Source: Pseudarthrobacter phenanthrenivorans Sphe3 (GTDB taxonomy: Bacteria; Actinomycetota; Actinomycetes; Actinomycetales; Micrococcaceae). Taken from it: DNA of 64,000 bases. A model generated the notes under the pieces. The model was not told the DNA's origin, did no database searches, and was given only the letters and a program-made list of their open reading frames with translations. The stretch lies in NCBI RefSeq assembly GCF_000189535.1, contig NC_015145.1:3534001-3598000 (forward strand). Direction: 5' to 3'. This document shows, piece after piece, positions 8,772 through 18,626 of the stretch (within the stretch, counting starts at the first letter, position 1; the number at the start of each line of letters is the position of its first letter). A program made the position numbers and the translations under genes.

Positions 8772-10340
8772 TTAGTGGGTGCTGGCGACGGCGATGGTCT
8801 CGCCGTCGCGGTCTTCGAGCCGCTGCGAGCGGTCAGCTATGAAGAAGTAGACGACGGCGGCGATACCGGCGGCGAAGAACCAGGCGAAGGGTGCCGCAGC
8901 GGCCAGTGCGGGGACGAACGCGATGAGGAGCGCCAGGACGGCGGCCGGCACCATGGCAATGATTGCCTTGGGGTTGACGCCGTTTTTGTAGTAGTAGGCC
9001 CCTGCCGGGGAGGCCGTGTACAGCTCGGGGACATTCACCTTGCCGCGGCGGATCAGCCAGTAGTCGGCCATCACGACGCCGAACAAGGGGCCAAGCAGGG
9101 CACCGAGGCCGCCGAGGAAGTACACGATGACCAAGGGGTTGTTGTAGAGGTTCCACGGCAGGATGACCAGTCCGATGACGGCGCTGACGATGGCCGCCCG
9201 GCGGAAGTTCAGGTGCTTGGGGAACAGATTCGTCAGGGCGTAGACAGGGGCAACGAAGTTCGCCATCAGGTTCACCGCGATGGTGAGGATCAGCAGGGCC
9301 AGGCACGCGAGGACCAGGAACAGGGTGTTGGGGATGGTCTGGACGATGTCCGAGGGACTTTCGATGATGGTGCCGTTGATCTTGAACTGTCCGCCTGCCA
9401 TGACCACGACAATGGCGCCGAAGACGAGCATGTTGATGGGGATGCCCCAGAAGTTGCCGCGGACCACTGCCTTCTTGGAGACGGCGGAGCGGGTGAAATC
9501 GCAGAAGTTCAGGACGAAGGTTCCGTAGATCGAGACCCAGAGTGCGCCACCGGCGAAGATGGTGAGCCACATTTCGGGCCCTTCAAGGGCATTGTTCGAG
9601 GACCAGGCGATTGAGCCGCCGGCCTCCATGAAGATCCAGACGGCGATGGCCGCCATGGTGGCCAGGATGACCGGCCCGGCGAAGGCCTCGTACTTGCGGA
9701 TCATCTCCATGCCGAAACTGACGATCACCAGCTGTACAACCCAGAGGATGACGAAGGCGGTCCAGCCGAGGGTGGAGAGGCCGAGGATGGAGTCTTTGTC
9801 CAGCGCATCGAGGGCGGGGAACATCGCCACGAGCATGACGCGGAAGACAACAGAGGCCAGGTAGGTCTGGATGCCGAACCAGGCAATGGCGACGGCGCCG
9901 CGGAGGAGGCTGGCAATTTGGGCGCCGCGGATGCCGAAGCTGATCCGGCTCATGACTGGGAAGGGAACCCCGGTCTTCACACCCATGAAACCGGACAGGT
10001 TCAGCAGGCCGAAGAGCAGCGCAGCCCCGATGCCCAGTGCCAGCAGGATCTGCCAGCCCCCGAGTCCAAGGGCGAACAGTCCGATGGCGAAGGCGTAGTT
10101 GCCGAGGCTGTGGACGTCATTGGCCCAGAGCGTGAAGATGCTGTAACCGGACCAGCTGCGGCCGGCACGTTTGGTGGGTGCAAGGTCTGCGTTGTAAAGC
10201 GTCGGACTGATGGCTTGGCCTGATGCTGCGCTGGCTGATGCGCAAATATCTTCACCATTGACGGACTGGTGGCCAGGGACAACCGACGTCGCTGTCGGGT
10301 CCTGCATCGCGTCAACGCCGACCTGGGGAGGGGTCTGCAT
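8772..10340 (-). CDS. NCS1-family nucleobase/allantoin:cation symporter
   Basis: A 522-aa, twelve-helix transporter of the cytosine/purine/uracil/thiamine/allantoin permease family. Hallmarks are LYNADLAPTKRAGRSWSGYS near residue 50, then WANDVHSLGNYAFA, SFGIRGAQIASLLRG, and MADYWLIRRGKVNVPELY near the C terminus. I prefer the ATG at 10340; a TTG at 10352 is possible and neither has a strong ribosome binding site. It is the first gene of an operon with the racemase-like gene. Its control region carries an IclR-type palindrome. It is a different paralogue from the one at 6.4 kb. Confidence 0.87.
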   Translation of the reverse strand: MQTPPQVGVDAMQDPTATSVVPGHQSVNGEDICASASAASGQAISPTLYNADLAPTKRAGRSWSGYSIFTLWANDVHSLGNYAFAIGLFALGLGGWQILLALGIGAALLFGLLNLSGFMGVKTGVPFPVMSRISFGIRGAQIASLLRGAVAIAWFGIQTYLASVVFRVMLVAMFPALDALDKDSILGLSTLGWTAFVILWVVQLVIVSFGMEMIRKYEAFAGPVILATMAAIAVWIFMEAGGSIAWSSNNALEGPEMWLTIFAGGALWVSIYGTFVLNFCDFTRSAVSKKAVVRGNFWGIPINMLVFGAIVVVMAGGQFKINGTIIESPSDIVQTIPNTLFLVLACLALLILTIAVNLMANFVAPVYALTNLFPKHLNFRRAAIVSAVIGLVILPWNLYNNPLVIVYFLGGLGALLGPLFGVVMADYWLIRRGKVNVPELYTASPAGAYYYKNGVNPKAIIAMVPAAVLALLIAFVPALAAAAPFAWFFAAGIAAVVYFFIADRSQRLEDRDGETIAVASTH

Positions 10341-10403
10341 AATGCGTCTCAATTCTGGAGGGGATTCCGCGGTGGTGAGACCGGCCTGACACCGTTTCTG
10401 TTA

Positions 10404-10418
10404 TTCCACATCGCGAAA
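10404..10418. promoter_or_regulatory. IclR-type palindromic site A
   Basis: TTCCACATCGCGAAA matches the consensus TTYCRCATNRYGAAA. It lies 64 bp upstream of the leftward NCS1 permease start. Confidence 0.5.
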
Positions 10419-10601
10419 TCAAGATATTGAATGGTGGAACAACTGTATGACCTGGATCACGTGCGGTCAAGAGCAGGGGGAATGGCCCGCAGTCACAAAA
10501 GGCATTCTTCGGAGCAAGGCAGGCCCTCCGTGGATCCGAAGACCAGGACTCGTTTGACCGGCAATCCCGGCAGTAGCTAATCTCGACTAGCAATAATGTT
10601 T

Positions 10602-10616
10602 TTTCACATTATGAAA
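10602..10616. promoter_or_regulatory. IclR-type palindromic site B (aceE promoter)
   Basis: TTTCACATTATGAAA matches the consensus and is a near-perfect inverted repeat. It lies 34 bp before the aceE start, close enough to overlap the promoter or the transcript start. Confidence 0.5.
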
Positions 10617-10650
10617 AACGCCTAGGATTCAAAGACGAAATGAGGCTGCC

Positions 10651-13393
10651 GTGGCTGCAGGAGAAGATACCTCCCATATCCTCAGCGGGTTGACTAACCA
10701 GCTGCCTGATCGTGATCCGGAAGAGACCGCCGAGTGGGTTGAGTCCCTGGATTCGTTGATCAGGGAACAGGGCACCGAGCGTGCCCAATTCATCATGCGG
10801 AGCCTGCTGCAGCGCGCGGGCGCGCAGAGCGTGGGGGTGCCGATGGTGACCACCACCGATTACGTGAACACGATCCCTGTGGACCAGGAAGCCGAGTTCC
10901 CGGGCAACGAGGAATACGAGCGCCGCTACCGGGCCTACATGCGGTGGAACGCGGCGGTGATGGTCCACCGGGCCCAGCGGGCCAACATCGGGGTGGGCGG
11001 GCACATCTCCACCTACGCCGGGGCGGCGACCCTGTACGAGGTCGGGTTCAACCACTTCTTCCGCGGCAAGGACCACCCCGGCGGCGGGGACCAGGTGTTC
11101 TTCCAGGGCCACGCCTCCCCCGGCATGTACGCCCGGGCGTTCATGGAGGGCCGGCTCTCCGAGGAGGACCTGGACGGGTTCCGGCAGGAAAAGTCCCGGC
11201 AGGGCCACGCCCTGTCCTCCTACCCGCACCCGCGGCTGATGCCGCACTTCTGGGAATTCCCCACCGTGTCCATGGGCATCGGGCCGATGAACGCGATCTA
11301 CCAGGCCCAGTCCAACCGGTACCTGCACAACCGCGGCCTGAAAGACACCTCCGACCAGCAGGTCTGGGCGTTCCTGGGCGACGGGGAAATGGACGAGCCC
11401 GAATCCCGCGGCCTGCTCCAGCTCGCCGCGAACGAGAACCTGGACAACCTGAACTTCGTGATCAACTGCAACCTCCAGCGCCTGGACGGGCCGGTGCGCG
11501 GCAACGGCAAAGATCATGCAGGAACTCGAAGCGTTCTTCCGCGGCGCGGGATGGAACGTCATCAAGGTCGTCTGGGGCCGGGAATGGGATGACCTGCTCG
11601 CCCGCGACACCGACGGGTCGCTGGTGAAGATCATGAACGAAACCCCCGACGGGGACTACCAGACCTACAAGGCCGAGTCCGGCGGGTTCGTCCGCGAACA
11701 CTTCTTCGGCAAGACCCCGCAGACCAAGGACATGGTCGCGGACCTCACCGATGACCAGATCTGGAACCTCAAACGCGGCGGCCACGACTACCGCAAGGTC
11801 TACGCCGCGTACAAGGCAGCCACCGAATTCAAGGGCAAACCCACCGTCATCCTCGCCAAAACCGTCAAAGGCTACGGCCTCGGACCCCACTTCGAGGGCC
11901 GCAACGCCACCCACCAGATGAAAAAACTCACCCTGGATGACCTCAAGGAATTCAGGGACTACCTGCGTATTCCAATTTCAGATGCCCAGCTGGAAGCAGA
12001 TCCCTACCGGCCGCCCTACTACCACCCGGGTGCAGAGGCTCCGGAGATCACCTATCTCCTTGACCGGCGGCGCGAGCTTGGCGGATTCACACCGGAGCGG
12101 CGTTCGCAGCACCAGCCTGTTGCGCTCCCCGAGGCCAAGTCCTACGAGGTGGCCAAGCGCGGTTCGGGCAAGCAGCAGGCTGCCACCACCATGGCCTTCG
12201 TCCGCCTCCTGAAGGATCTCCTCCGGGACAAAAACTTCGGCGACCGGATTGTCCCCATTGTGCCTGACGAATCCAGGACCTTCGGCATGGACGCGTTCTT
12301 CCCCACGGCGAAGATCTACAACCCCACGGGCCAGAACTACCTCTCCGTGGACCGCGACCTGGTCCTGGCCTACAAGGAATCCCCCGCCGGCCAGCTCATC
12401 CACCCCGGCATCAACGAAGCCGGCGCCGTCGCAGCGTTCACCGCCGCCGGCACCGCCTACGCCACCCACGGCGTGCCCCTGGTCCCGGTCTACGTGTTCT
12501 ACTCCATGTTCGGCTTCCAGCGCACCGGCGACGCGTTCTGGGCAGCAGCAGACCAAATGACCCGCGGCTTCATCATCGGCGCCACCGCAGGACGGACCAC
12601 CCTCACCGGCGAAGGCCTCCAGCACGCCGACGGCCACTCCCCCCTGCTCGCCTCGACCAACCCCGCCGTGGTCACCTACGACCCCGCCTACGGCTACGAA
12701 ATGGGCCACATTATCCGCGACGGCCTCGAACGCATGTACGGGCCCGACAGCACGGACAAAAACCTCATGTACTACCTCACCGTGTACAACGAGCCCATCG
12801 TCCAGCCCGCCGAACCCAAGGAACTGGACGTCGAAGGCGTGATCAAGGGCATCTACCTGCTCGCCCCGGCGAAGATCGACGGTCCCCGGACCCAGATCCT
12901 CGCCTCCGGCGTGTCCGTGCCCTGGGCCATCGAAGCGCAACGCATCCTGGCGGAAGACTGGTCGGTCTCGGCTGATGTCTGGTCCGTGACGTCCTGGAAC
13001 GAGCTGCGCCGCGACGGCCTCGCCGCGGAAGAGGAAGCCTTCCTCAACCCCGGCGAACCCGCCCGCGTCCCCTTCATCACCCAACAACTCGAAGGCGCCA
13101 CCGGCCCCGTCGTCGCCGTGTCCGACTACATGAAAGCCGTCCCCGACCAGATCCGCCAATTCGTCCCCAACGAATTCGCCACCCTCGGCGCCGACGGCTT
13201 CGGCTTCTCCGACACCCGCGCCGCAGCCCGCCGCTACTTCAAAAACGACACCCACTCCATCGTCGTCAAAGCCCTGCAGATGCTCGCGGCGAGGGGAGAG
13301 GTGGAGGAGGGCGCGCCGTCGTACGCCCTGGACCGGTACAAACTCCTGGACGTGAATGCGGGAACAACGGGTGGCGCCGGCGGTGATGCCTGA
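10651..13393 (+). pseudogene. aceE: Pyruvate dehydrogenase E1 component (homodimeric type), interrupted by a +1 frameshift
   Basis: Decarboxylates pyruvate for the PDH complex. The first frame (10651 to 11592) encodes residues 1 to about 287 of a normal E1, including [20 protein letters not shown] and the thiamine-diphosphate motif [10 protein letters not shown]. At 11509-11511 the bases read AAAG where AAG is expected after GNG, so the frame shifts. The remainder, from [16 protein letters not shown] on, continues in the next frame from about 11512 to 13393. Removing one A gives about 913 aa, the normal length. The start is a GTG at 10651. It could be a true mutation, a sequencing error or, less likely, recoding. 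It is not in the usual actinobacterial aceE setting beside fatty-acid synthesis genes, so it is probably a second copy. Confidence 0.85.
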
Positions 13394-13408
13394 CTGCTTC
13401 CATGGAGT

Positions 13409-13423
13409 TAGGGTGCAGCTATG
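13409..13423 (+). promoter_or_regulatory. Candidate leaderless promoter of the MocA-like gene
   Basis: TAGGGT at 13409-13414 is followed by six bases and the ATG at 13421. No Shine-Dalgarno sequence is present. This is the same geometry as at 3597, 43626 and 58799. Confidence 0.4.
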
Positions 13424-14050
13424 GGGAACACAGATGATGCCAGGACCACCGGCGTGGTACTCGCGGCCGGCGCCGGCACCCGGCTTGGCAAAGGCCCCAA
13501 GGCGCTGCTTCCGTACCGCGGCCGGCCGCTGGTCGAGTCGGTGGCGGCAGCGTTGCTCAACGGCGGGTGCCGCGAGGTGGTGGTGGTGCTCGGCGCCGGC
13601 GCCCCGGACGTTCAGGCGGCCGCAGAGCTGGACCGCTGGCGCGCGGTGGTGAACCAGGACTGGCAGTCGGGAATGGGCAGCTCGCTCCTGCTGGCCAATG
13701 CCACAGCTGATCCCGCTGACCACCTGATGGTGGCGCTGGTGGACCAGCCCGGCCTGGCACCCGGGACAGTGGAGAGGCTGCTGGCGGCCCACCGCCCGGG
13801 GCGGATCACCGCTGCCGCATACGACGACGGTGCTGCCGCCCATGGGGAGGACGGCGGCAGGCTGAGGCGCGGGCACCCTCTCGTCATCGACGCCACCCTC
13901 CGCCAGGCCGTGGCCGGAACTGTGACAGGTGACGCCGGAGCGCGCGCCTTCCTGCGGGACCATCCGGAACTGGTAGACGAGGTGGACTGCAGCGACCTGT
14001 CCAGCGGACTGGACGTTGACACCCCGGACCAGCTCTACCTTCTCGGCTAG
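13421..14050 (+). CDS. MobA/MocA-like nucleotidyltransferase (molybdenum cofactor cytidylyltransferase type)
   Basis: A 209-aa NTP-transferase. It has the nucleotide-binding signature VVLAAGAGTRLGKGPKALL near residue 13, and ALVDQPGLAPGTVERLL near residue 105. It ends with a GLDVDTPDQLYLL segment, as in MocA and related proteins. Such enzymes cap molybdopterin with CMP for xanthine dehydrogenase-type enzymes. The xanthine dehydrogenase operon 1.7 kb downstream fits this role. It overlaps the convergent UDG-like gene by four bases. Confidence 0.82.
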   Translation: MGNTDDARTTGVVLAAGAGTRLGKGPKALLPYRGRPLVESVAAALLNGGCREVVVVLGAGAPDVQAAAELDRWRAVVNQDWQSGMGSSLLLANATADPADHLMVALVDQPGLAPGTVERLLAAHRPGRITAAAYDDGAAAHGEDGGRLRRGHPLVIDATLRQAVAGTVTGDAGARAFLRDHPELVDEVDCSDLSSGLDVDTPDQLYLLG

Positions 14051-14700
14051 CGGCTGATCACCCCGGCCTCGAGCAACTCGGCCAGGCCATTCTTGAAACC
14101 GGACCGTCCGCCGTGGGCCGGATGCCGGACCTTGGGCACGTCCAAGCCGCTGTGCATCAGGCTCCGGTGTGCCACGTTGCCCACTGCCACCACGGTGTCG
14201 ATGTGGAACAGTTCCGCCAGCGACTGCCAAAAGGAAGTACCCAGCCGGGCGTCGGCTGCTGTGGGCGTGCGGTTGGACTGCGGCTTTCCCGGAATATGGG
14301 TATGCCAGGGGCACGCGCTCCACAGCAGCGGCAGGAACTGCAGCTCCGCCAGGACGTCCCACATGACCGTCGCGGTGGGCTCGGCAGCAACCCCCGCTGC
14401 GTCCGCCGGGAGGGAGTACCCCTTCCCGGGACCAAACAGTCCGAAGCCGTTGGCCGGCCCCTGGAACATGGTGCGATTGGTGAACGGCACGCCGGTGATC
14501 CGCATCCCCCGAAAGCCCGGAGCCTCGCCCAGCAGGAGCACCTTCGGCGCCCGGTCCAGCATCTCCTGAAGGTACAGCTCCAGGTTCCGGCGGCGCAGTG
14601 CATTGTCCGGGACGGTGTGGTCAAGGAAGTTGTTGCGCCCCGGAACCGTGGGCACGGCAGCAAGCCGCTCTACAAAACCACTGACGGCATCAGTCACCAC
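14047..14700 (-). CDS. Uracil-DNA glycosylase superfamily protein
   Basis: A 217-aa protein with the UDG-fold signature LLLGEAPGFRGMRITGVPFTN near residues 55-75. The second motif region NVAHRSLMHSGLDVPKVRHPAHGG lies near 175-200, with the H-P-A/S pair typical of the family. It may excise uracil or another damaged base, but the subfamily is unclear and it could be non-catalytic. The start is probably a GTG at 14700. It has no functional link with the purine genes that I can see. Confidence 0.78.
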   Translation of the reverse strand: MVTDAVSGFVERLAAVPTVPGRNNFLDHTVPDNALRRRNLELYLQEMLDRAPKVLLLGEAPGFRGMRITGVPFTNRTMFQGPANGFGLFGPGKGYSLPADAAGVAAEPTATVMWDVLAELQFLPLLWSACPWHTHIPGKPQSNRTPTAADARLGTSFWQSLAELFHIDTVVAVGNVAHRSLMHSGLDVPKVRHPAHGGRSGFKNGLAELLEAGVISR

Positions 14701-14721
14701 GGTGCTCCAAGGCGGCGAACG

Positions 14722-15702
14722 TTACCAGCGGGGGTGGATTGCCTCACGGAAGTAGTGGTCGTAGATCCAGCGGACGCCGGCCTCGAACTCTTCGGTGACC
14801 TTGACGGAGGCCGCAGCTGCGTTCGCCGCCGCCTGGTCCACGTTGCGTGCCCCTGGAATCACGGTGGTGACGCCGTCCTGCGCCGCGATCCAGGCGATGG
14901 CGGCCTGGGCCGTGGTGGCGCCGGAGGGAACCAACTGCTCGAACTCCGCCACAGCCTTCAACCCCTGCTCATAGTCCACGCCGGAGAAGGTCTCGCCGAC
15001 GTCAAAGGCATCACCGTTGCGGTTGTAGTTCCGGTGGTCGTTGTCCGCGAAGGTGGTCTCCTTCGTGTACTTGCCGGAGAGCAGGCCGGAAGCCAGCGGG
15101 ACCCGGGCAATGATTCCCACGTTGGCTGCCTTTGCGGCCGGCAGGACCTCGTCCAGGGGCTTGAGCCGGAAGGCGTTGAGGATGATTTGGACGGATGCCG
15201 TACTTCCACGGCGGATCGCTTCCAGCGCCTCATCGGTGCGTTCAACGCTGACCCCGTAGTTGCGGATGGCGCCCTCGGACACCAGGGTGTCCAGGGCGTC
15301 ATAAACTTCGTTGTTGCTGTATACGGGGGTGGGCGGGCAGTGCAGCTGGACCAGGTCCAGGGTGTCCGTACCCAGGTTCTTTCGGGACCGGTCCACCCAC
15401 TGGCGGAAGTTGGCCAGGGTGTAGTTCTCCGGCTTCTGGTCCACGCGGCGGCCCATCTTAGTGGCCACAGTGATGTCCAGCCCGGGGTTGTCCGCGAGGA
15501 ACTTCCCGATAGCCTGCTCGCTCCTGCCGTCGCCGTACACGTCGGCGGTGTCGAAGAAGTTCACGCCGGCCTCCGCGGACGCCGCCAGGATGGCCTGGGC
15601 CTGCGCCGGGTCAACGTTGCCCCAGTCCGCACCAAGCTGCCAGGTGCCGAGCCCCACGACGGAGACATTTCGTCCGGTCTTACCTAAAATCCGCTGTTCC
15701 AT
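14722..15702 (-). CDS. Aldo/keto reductase
   Basis: A 326-aa TIM-barrel NADPH-dependent reductase. The tetrad regions are visible: FFDTADVYGDGRSE (Asp, Tyr) near residue 50, VATKMGRR (Lys) near 81 and LVQLHCPP (His) near 118. The C-terminal NADP-binding segment VIPGARNVDQAAANAAA is near 282. Start MEQRILGKTGRNVSVVGLG is typical. Substrate unknown; it resembles the YajO/perakine-reductase-like bacterial group. It lies between the UDG-like gene and the xanthine dehydrogenase operon, on the same strand. Confidence 0.88.
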   Translation of the reverse strand: MEQRILGKTGRNVSVVGLGTWQLGADWGNVDPAQAQAILAASAEAGVNFFDTADVYGDGRSEQAIGKFLADNPGLDITVATKMGRRVDQKPENYTLANFRQWVDRSRKNLGTDTLDLVQLHCPPTPVYSNNEVYDALDTLVSEGAIRNYGVSVERTDEALEAIRRGSTASVQIILNAFRLKPLDEVLPAAKAANVGIIARVPLASGLLSGKYTKETTFADNDHRNYNRNGDAFDVGETFSGVDYEQGLKAVAEFEQLVPSGATTAQAAIAWIAAQDGVTTVIPGARNVDQAAANAAAASVKVTEEFEAGVRWIYDHYFREAIHPRW

Positions 15703-15777
15703 CCCTCGACTATATGGGGTGCCCGCGGGAGGCCGGAATTTTGCGGGTCGCTGCTGCCACCACGCCGCGCCGGATCC

Positions 15778-18624
15778 TCAGGTGGCCGAATGCTGCAGGT
15801 TGGGCACCAGCCCCGCTTCCTTGAGCCCCAGGTAGATCTTGTCCCGGGCGATGGGCAGCGACGCGAACCGCACCCCGGTGGCATTCCGGATGGCGTTCGC
15901 CAGGGCTGGCGCCACCGGATTGAACGGGCTCTCGCTCATGGACTTGGCACCCATGGGCCCCAGTTTGTCGTTGGTGTCCGCGAAGTACACCTCGCTGCGG
16001 GGGACGTCGGCAAAAGTAGGAATGTGGTACTGCCGCAGGATGTCCGTGGTGACCCGGCCGGCGTCGTCAATCACCACTTCCTCGTACAGCGCGGCGCCGA
16101 TGGCCTGGGCGATGCCGCCCTCGACCTGGCCCCGGCACTGGCGGGGGTTCACCACCACGCCGGCGTCCGCTGCCTGCACGCTTTGCAGGATCTTCAGCTC
16201 CCCGGTGCCGCGGTTCACTGCCACCCGGAAGCCGTGCACGTTGAAGGCGACGGAGCGCGGCGTCCCGCCCCAGCGTCCCTCTGCAGCGAGTTCGACGCCG
16301 GCGTCCGCGGCCTGCTGCGCCAGTTCAGCCAGTGCCACGGGAGTACCGTCAATGAGCACGGTGTCTCCGTCCAGGACGCAGGCCGAGGCCTGCGTCTGGC
16401 GGATGCCGGCGGCGAAGGCCCGGATCCGGACGGCGAGTTCCTCCGCGGCGGCAAGCGTTGCCTTGCCGGCCACCACCGTTCCTGCTGAACCGAAGGCGCC
16501 GGTGTCGTGCTCCACCAGGTCCGTATCCGACTGCCGGACCACTACCTTTGAGGCTTCGGTGGAAAGGGCAGTGGCGGCCAGCTGGGCGTGGACGGTGGTG
16601 GTGCCGTTGCCGAATTCGGCGGTCCCGACGTCGGCCTGGTACGTGCCGTCCGGAAGGAGCCGGAGCCGGGAGTGGGCAAAGTGGCCGCGCGGGGGCACGG
16701 TGTCGATCATGGACAACGCAGTGCCTTCACCGGTCAGCCATTCCGGTCCCAGTTCGTCCAGGCCCGCGGCCCGGTAACGCTCCCGGCCGCGGGCCAGGGC
16801 GTCGCGGACCAAGCCCAGGCACTGGTCCAGGCCGTAGCTGCCGTAGTGGACGTCCTCCTCGGGCTCCGGCTGGGTGGAGAGCATCAGGTCTCCCTCGCGC
16901 ACCATGTTCCGGCGGCGGAACTCGAACGGATCCATCCCGATGCCGGCGGCGAGTTCGTCCATGGCAGACTCGATGGCGAAGATCATCTGGCTCAGCCCGT
17001 ACCCGCGGAAGGCTCCCGCCGGAACGGTGTTGGTGTACATGGCGTGGGCGTCCACCTTTTTGTTGGCGCAGTTGTAGACGCTCAGGGATTCGCCGCAGCC
17101 GTGGAACATGACGCCGGGGCCGTGGTTGCCGTAGGCGCCGGTGTTCGTCAGTACGTCCAGTTCCAGGGCGGTCAGCCGGCCGTCATTGCTGGCCCCGGCA
17201 CGGAGCTTGATGGTGAACGGGTGGCGGGTGGTGGTGGCCGTGAATTGTTCGGTCCTGGTGAACTCCAGCTGGACCGGCCGGCCCAGTTTCAGGGCCGCGA
17301 GCGCCACGATGTCCTCGGTGAGGACTTCCTGCTTCCCGCCGAATCCGCCGCCAACGCGGCCGGCCACCACATGCACCTTGTCCTCTTCCAGGCCAAACAC
17401 CCGGCACAGCGTGCGGCGGACCAGGAACGGAACCTGGCTTGAGGTGCGGACCTGCAGCCGCCCTTCACCATCCAGCGAGGCAATGGCCGCGTGGGTTTCC
17501 AGGGCCACGTGCTGGACCCGCTGGGTGCGGTAGGTCTGTTCGTGGATGAAGTCTGCCGCTGCGAAGCCCTCCGCCACGCTGCCCAGTTCGGAATGCAGTT
17601 CGGCCACCACGTTACGGTCAGGCCGGGAAATGCGCGACGCCGTTCCGTCCTTGTCCCCATGCACCAGCGGCGCACCGGGCGTGAATGCATCCTGCGGTGA
17701 GAAGACCGCCGGGAGTTCTTCGTACTCCACCTCCAGCGCCCGGACACCGGCTTCCGCGGCTGCCACGGTTTCTGCCACTACTGCGGCGACCCGCTGGCCG
17801 CGGAACCGCACCACGTCATCCAGCACGCGGGTGTCATCCGGGTCATCGGTGAACAGTTCGTGCTGGGCGGTGGAAAACAGCTGCTCCGGGGCGTCGTGGT
17901 GGCTGAAGACGGCCACCACCCCGGGGACCTTCAGGGCAGCGTCCGTATTGATCGACAGCACCCGGGCGTGCGCATGCGGCGAGCGCAGGAGCTTGAGGTG
18001 CAGCAGGCCCTGGAGCTGGTCTGCCGGAACGTCCAGGGTGTAGCGGGCCGCGCCGGTCACCACGGCCCGGCTGGCTGGTGCCGGCACGTCGTCGCCCAAC
18101 TGTCCTGGCTCGGGGTCCGGCTGGCCCTCCCCCGCGATGCCGGAGCCCTGGCCGTGCGGGTTCGGGTGGCCGGCTTCCCCGCAGACGGCGTCGGAAATGG
18201 CCCGGTAGCCGGTGCAGCGGCAGAGGTTGCCCTTCAGGTTCCGGGGCAGGTTCTCCTTCTGTTCGTCGTCGAATGTGGCAGCCGTCATCACCATACCCGC
18301 GGTGCAGAAGCCGCACTGGAAGCCCTGGCGCTCCATGAACTGCTGCTGGACGGGGTGGAGGTCCGCGCCGCCGGCGGTCGCAGCCAGGCCTTCAATGGTG
18401 GTGACTGAATGTCCCTCTGCCCTGACAGCCGGGTAGATGCAGCTGTGCACCGGGGTGCCGTCCACGTGCACCGTGCAGGCGCCGCAGTCACCGCCGTCGC
18501 AGCCCTTCTTGACGCCCAGCGTGCCCTGCTCCCGCAGGAAGGTGCGCAGGCACTGCCCCGGGCGCGGCTGAGTTGCCGCCGGAACGCCGTTAATCCGGAT
18601 GGCTCCGTTGATCTCGATGGCCAT
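15778..18624 (-). CDS. Xanthine dehydrogenase, fused 2Fe-2S and molybdopterin subunits
   Basis: A 948-aa fusion of the small iron-sulfur and large molybdenum subunits. The N-terminal plant-type 2Fe-2S cluster uses C42, C47, C50 and C62. A second cluster follows, with motifs CGFCTAGM and CRCTGY. The molybdopterin domains begin near residue 190. The glutamate in KSMSESP near residue 900 matches the catalytic Glu of the family. With the FAD subunit 2 bp upstream it oxidises hypoxanthine to xanthine and urate. Other purine hydroxylations are possible. Fusion of these two subunits, with FAD separate, is less common than three separate chains. Confidence 0.9.
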   Translation of the reverse strand: MAIEINGAIRINGVPAATQPRPGQCLRTFLREQGTLGVKKGCDGGDCGACTVHVDGTPVHSCIYPAVRAEGHSVTTIEGLAATAGGADLHPVQQQFMERQGFQCGFCTAGMVMTAATFDDEQKENLPRNLKGNLCRCTGYRAISDAVCGEAGHPNPHGQGSGIAGEGQPDPEPGQLGDDVPAPASRAVVTGAARYTLDVPADQLQGLLHLKLLRSPHAHARVLSINTDAALKVPGVVAVFSHHDAPEQLFSTAQHELFTDDPDDTRVLDDVVRFRGQRVAAVVAETVAAAEAGVRALEVEYEELPAVFSPQDAFTPGAPLVHGDKDGTASRISRPDRNVVAELHSELGSVAEGFAAADFIHEQTYRTQRVQHVALETHAAIASLDGEGRLQVRTSSQVPFLVRRTLCRVFGLEEDKVHVVAGRVGGGFGGKQEVLTEDIVALAALKLGRPVQLEFTRTEQFTATTTRHPFTIKLRAGASNDGRLTALELDVLTNTGAYGNHGPGVMFHGCGESLSVYNCANKKVDAHAMYTNTVPAGAFRGYGLSQMIFAIESAMDELAAGIGMDPFEFRRRNMVREGDLMLSTQPEPEEDVHYGSYGLDQCLGLVRDALARGRERYRAAGLDELGPEWLTGEGTALSMIDTVPPRGHFAHSRLRLLPDGTYQADVGTAEFGNGTTTVHAQLAATALSTEASKVVVRQSDTDLVEHDTGAFGSAGTVVAGKATLAAAEELAVRIRAFAAGIRQTQASACVLDGDTVLIDGTPVALAELAQQAADAGVELAAEGRWGGTPRSVAFNVHGFRVAVNRGTGELKILQSVQAADAGVVVNPRQCRGQVEGGIAQAIGAALYEEVVIDDAGRVTTDILRQYHIPTFADVPRSEVYFADTNDKLGPMGAKSMSESPFNPVAPALANAIRNATGVRFASLPIARDKIYLGLKEAGLVPNLQHSAT

Positions 18625-18626
18625 GC

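Larger units (their letters stand above)
10341..10650. promoter_or_regulatory. Divergent control region between NCS1 permease and aceE
   Basis: This 310-bp non-coding stretch separates the leftward permease and the rightward aceE. It holds two copies of the island's 15-bp palindrome: TTCCACATCGCGAAA at 10404-10418, nearer the permease, and TTTCACATTATGAAA at 10602-10616, 34 bp before the aceE start. The region is AT-richer than its surroundings. I see no small gene in it. Confidence 0.6.

Noticed and set aside
11505..11515. Programmed ribosomal frameshifting in aceE
   Set aside because: The site has no standard slippery heptamer and no clear downstream structure, so mutation or sequencing error is simpler.
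11978..14362. A 794-aa minus-strand frame across aceE and the MocA-like gene
   Set aside because: It lies opposite clear genes and has Gly/Val/Arg-rich, repetitive shadow composition. No ribosome binding site or domain.
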